Below, in pieces: positions 63,097 to 64,000 of a DNA stretch of 64,000 nt. Numbering within the stretch: position 1 is the stretch's first letter; every line of letters begins with the position of its first letter. Source of the stretch: JAWKSY01 sp041402125 (GTDB taxonomy: Bacteria; Planctomycetota; GCA-002687715; DRQF01); assembly GCA_041402125.1 (NCBI GenBank), contig JAWKSY010000008.1, positions 124,001 to 188,000 on the forward strand, read 5' to 3'. Position numbers and translations under genes: made by a program. The notes beneath the pieces are model-generated. The model made no database searches. It was not told the DNA's origin and saw only the letters and a list, made by a program, of their open reading frames with translations.

Positions 63097-64000
63097 ATGT
63101 CCGCTTCCCGCTCCTTCCCGTCGCCGATCGTCGCCGTCCTGCTCCTCGGCGCCTCGCTTCTCGTCGCCGCCTGCGGGTCCGGCTCGCCCGGCGCCGAGTC
63201 CGCCACCGCCGACGCCCGCCACGGGCTCACGATCGGTTCGGAGCTCCGGCGCGGCTACCTCGACGACGCGCAGGGCGCCTACGCCGCGGCGCCCTCGGAG
63301 CGCGCGGACGAGGATGTCCTCGCGCGCCTCTCCCCGGGCGAGGAACTCTGGGTGATCGACCGGGCCGGGCTCGCGGCGGCGGCGCCCGGCGACGAGATCG
63401 AACCGGGCTGCGGCCGCTGCTTCGGTCGCCGCGACGTCGGCGAGACCGTCCCGCTGCCGCTCGAGAAGACGAAGGTGCGCGCCGATGTCGCCGGCCACGT
63501 CGCCACCGTCGACGTGACCCAGGTCTTCCACAATCCCTTCGACACGAAGATCGAGGCGATCTACGTGTTCCCGCTGCCGCACGACGCGGCGGTGAGCGAG
63601 TTCGTGATGACGATCGGCGAGCGGCGCATCCGCGGCGTGGTCCGGCGTCGCGAGGAGGCGGAGCGGATCTACGAGGCCGCGCGTTCCATGGGCTACGTCG
63701 CGGCCCTCCTGAGTCAGGAGCGTCCCAACGTCTTCACGCAGAGCGTCGCCAACATCGAGCCCGGCCGCCGGCTCGAGATCGAGATGCGCTACTTCAACGC
63801 GCTCCCCTGGCGGGACGGCGGCTTCGAGTTCGACTTCCCGCTCGTCGTCGGCCCGCGCTTCAACCCGCCGGGCTGGTCGGACCGCATCGAGGCCCACCCG
63901 CAGGGCACGCGCGCGACGGCCGCGACCTCCGTGCCCTACCTCGCGCCCGGGCAGGACGGCGGCCATCGCGTCGAGATCGAGGTCGAGGTCGACGCCGGGA
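63097..64000 (+). CDS. VIT-domain lipoprotein (3' end outside window)
   Basis: The first 301 residues of an exported protein. The signal ends with lipobox LLVAACGSG. From about residue 118 a VIT (vault/inter-alpha-trypsin) domain is evident: KVRADVAGHVATVDVTQVF, HNPFDTKIEAIYVFPLP, SEFVMTIGERRIRGVVR and ANIEPGRRLEIEMRYF. Family members usually carry a von Willebrand A domain after the VIT domain, which here would be outside the window. Residues 30-117 are unassigned and include a GCGRCFG pair of cysteines. It starts 1 nt after the cohesin-like gene, forming the fourth gene of the sigma-factor cluster. Confidence 0.85.
   Translation, partial: MSASRSFPSPIVAVLLLGASLLVAACGSGSPGAESATADARHGLTIGSELRRGYLDDAQGAYAAAPSERADEDVLARLSPGEELWVIDRAGLAAAAPGDEIEPGCGRCFGRRDVGETVPLPLEKTKVRADVAGHVATVDVTQVFHNPFDTKIEAIYVFPLPHDAAVSEFVMTIGERRIRGVVRRREEAERIYEAARSMGYVAALLSQERPNVFTQSVANIEPGRRLEIEMRYFNALPWRDGGFEFDFPLVVGPRFNPPGWSDRIEAHPQGTRATAATSVPYLAPGQDGGHRVEIEVEVDAG

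Noticed and set aside
1..64000. tRNA, rRNA, CRISPR array, intact insertion sequence or prophage
   Set aside because: None was recognised on either strand; the only repeats are the three REPIN-like hairpins, the 170-bp element and protein-coding repeats.

Overview
This window comes from a very GC-rich bacterium (roughly 70% by eye) with two membranes. Outer-envelope genes include a heptosyl/glucosyltransferase-like enzyme, an LPS-kinase-like locus, a large beta-barrel porin and many lipoproteins. The most probable source is Planctomycetota or a nearby lineage. That is an inference from gene style: giant Ig-repeat/FG-GAP/UnbV lipoprotein, redoxin-cytochrome-monooxygenase fusion, lamin-tail protein, dockerin and cohesin-like modules, and VIT-domain lipoprotein. 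No rRNA or other marker gene is present to prove it, and no tRNA, CRISPR array or intact transposase was seen.

Layout. 1-7.0 kb (minus strand): E1 alpha-beta fusion, panB, acetyltransferase, then a cystathionine-synthase-type PLP enzyme overlapping an aspartokinase-homoserine dehydrogenase fusion. A Met/Thr-codon-rich leader with hairpins precedes the last pair. 7.2-11.9 kb: thyA-folA, cydAB and a methyltransferase. 11.9-20.1 kb: frameshifted amidase and moaA, sugar epimerase, redoxin/cytochrome/monooxygenase fusion, FAD oxidoreductase, DUF695-RraB protein, rsmE. 20.2-27.9 kb: one ~2,450-residue lipoprotein gene. 28-34 kb: purD, a Fur-type regulator, a coupled trio (toroid lipoprotein, membrane protein, NIL-domain protein) and the porin.

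34-46.6 kb: GT39 transferase, heme A synthase, a 5'-3' exonuclease, secreted C1 peptidase, lamin-tail protein, a 170-bp structured element, DUF418 protein, LPS-type glycosyltransferase, kinase-like locus, HtrA protease, alkyladenine glycosylase. 46.9-61.5 kb: secreted sugar-dehydrogenase-like protein, M1 aminopeptidase, TetR regulator, DUF2142-like membrane protein, malic enzyme, an antiporter-UspA-rsmG operon and two secreted proteins. 61.5-64 kb: ECF sigma factor, membrane-anchored dockerin, cohesin-like protein and VIT lipoprotein, the last cut by the window edge.

Three signals stand out. The first is the Met/Thr leader ahead of an aspartokinase fusion that lacks its usual ACT domains, which together suggest control by attenuation rather than feedback inhibition. 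The second is a REPIN-like hairpin family (three copies, arms covarying) plus a separate 170-bp inverted-repeat element. The third is the sigma-dockerin-cohesin-VIT cluster. A caveat applies throughout: about eleven otherwise well-conserved genes carry 1-nt frameshifts, often paired and compensating, in GC-rich runs. These look like residual sequencing or assembly errors rather than pseudogenes, so those genes are annotated as single loci spanning the frames.
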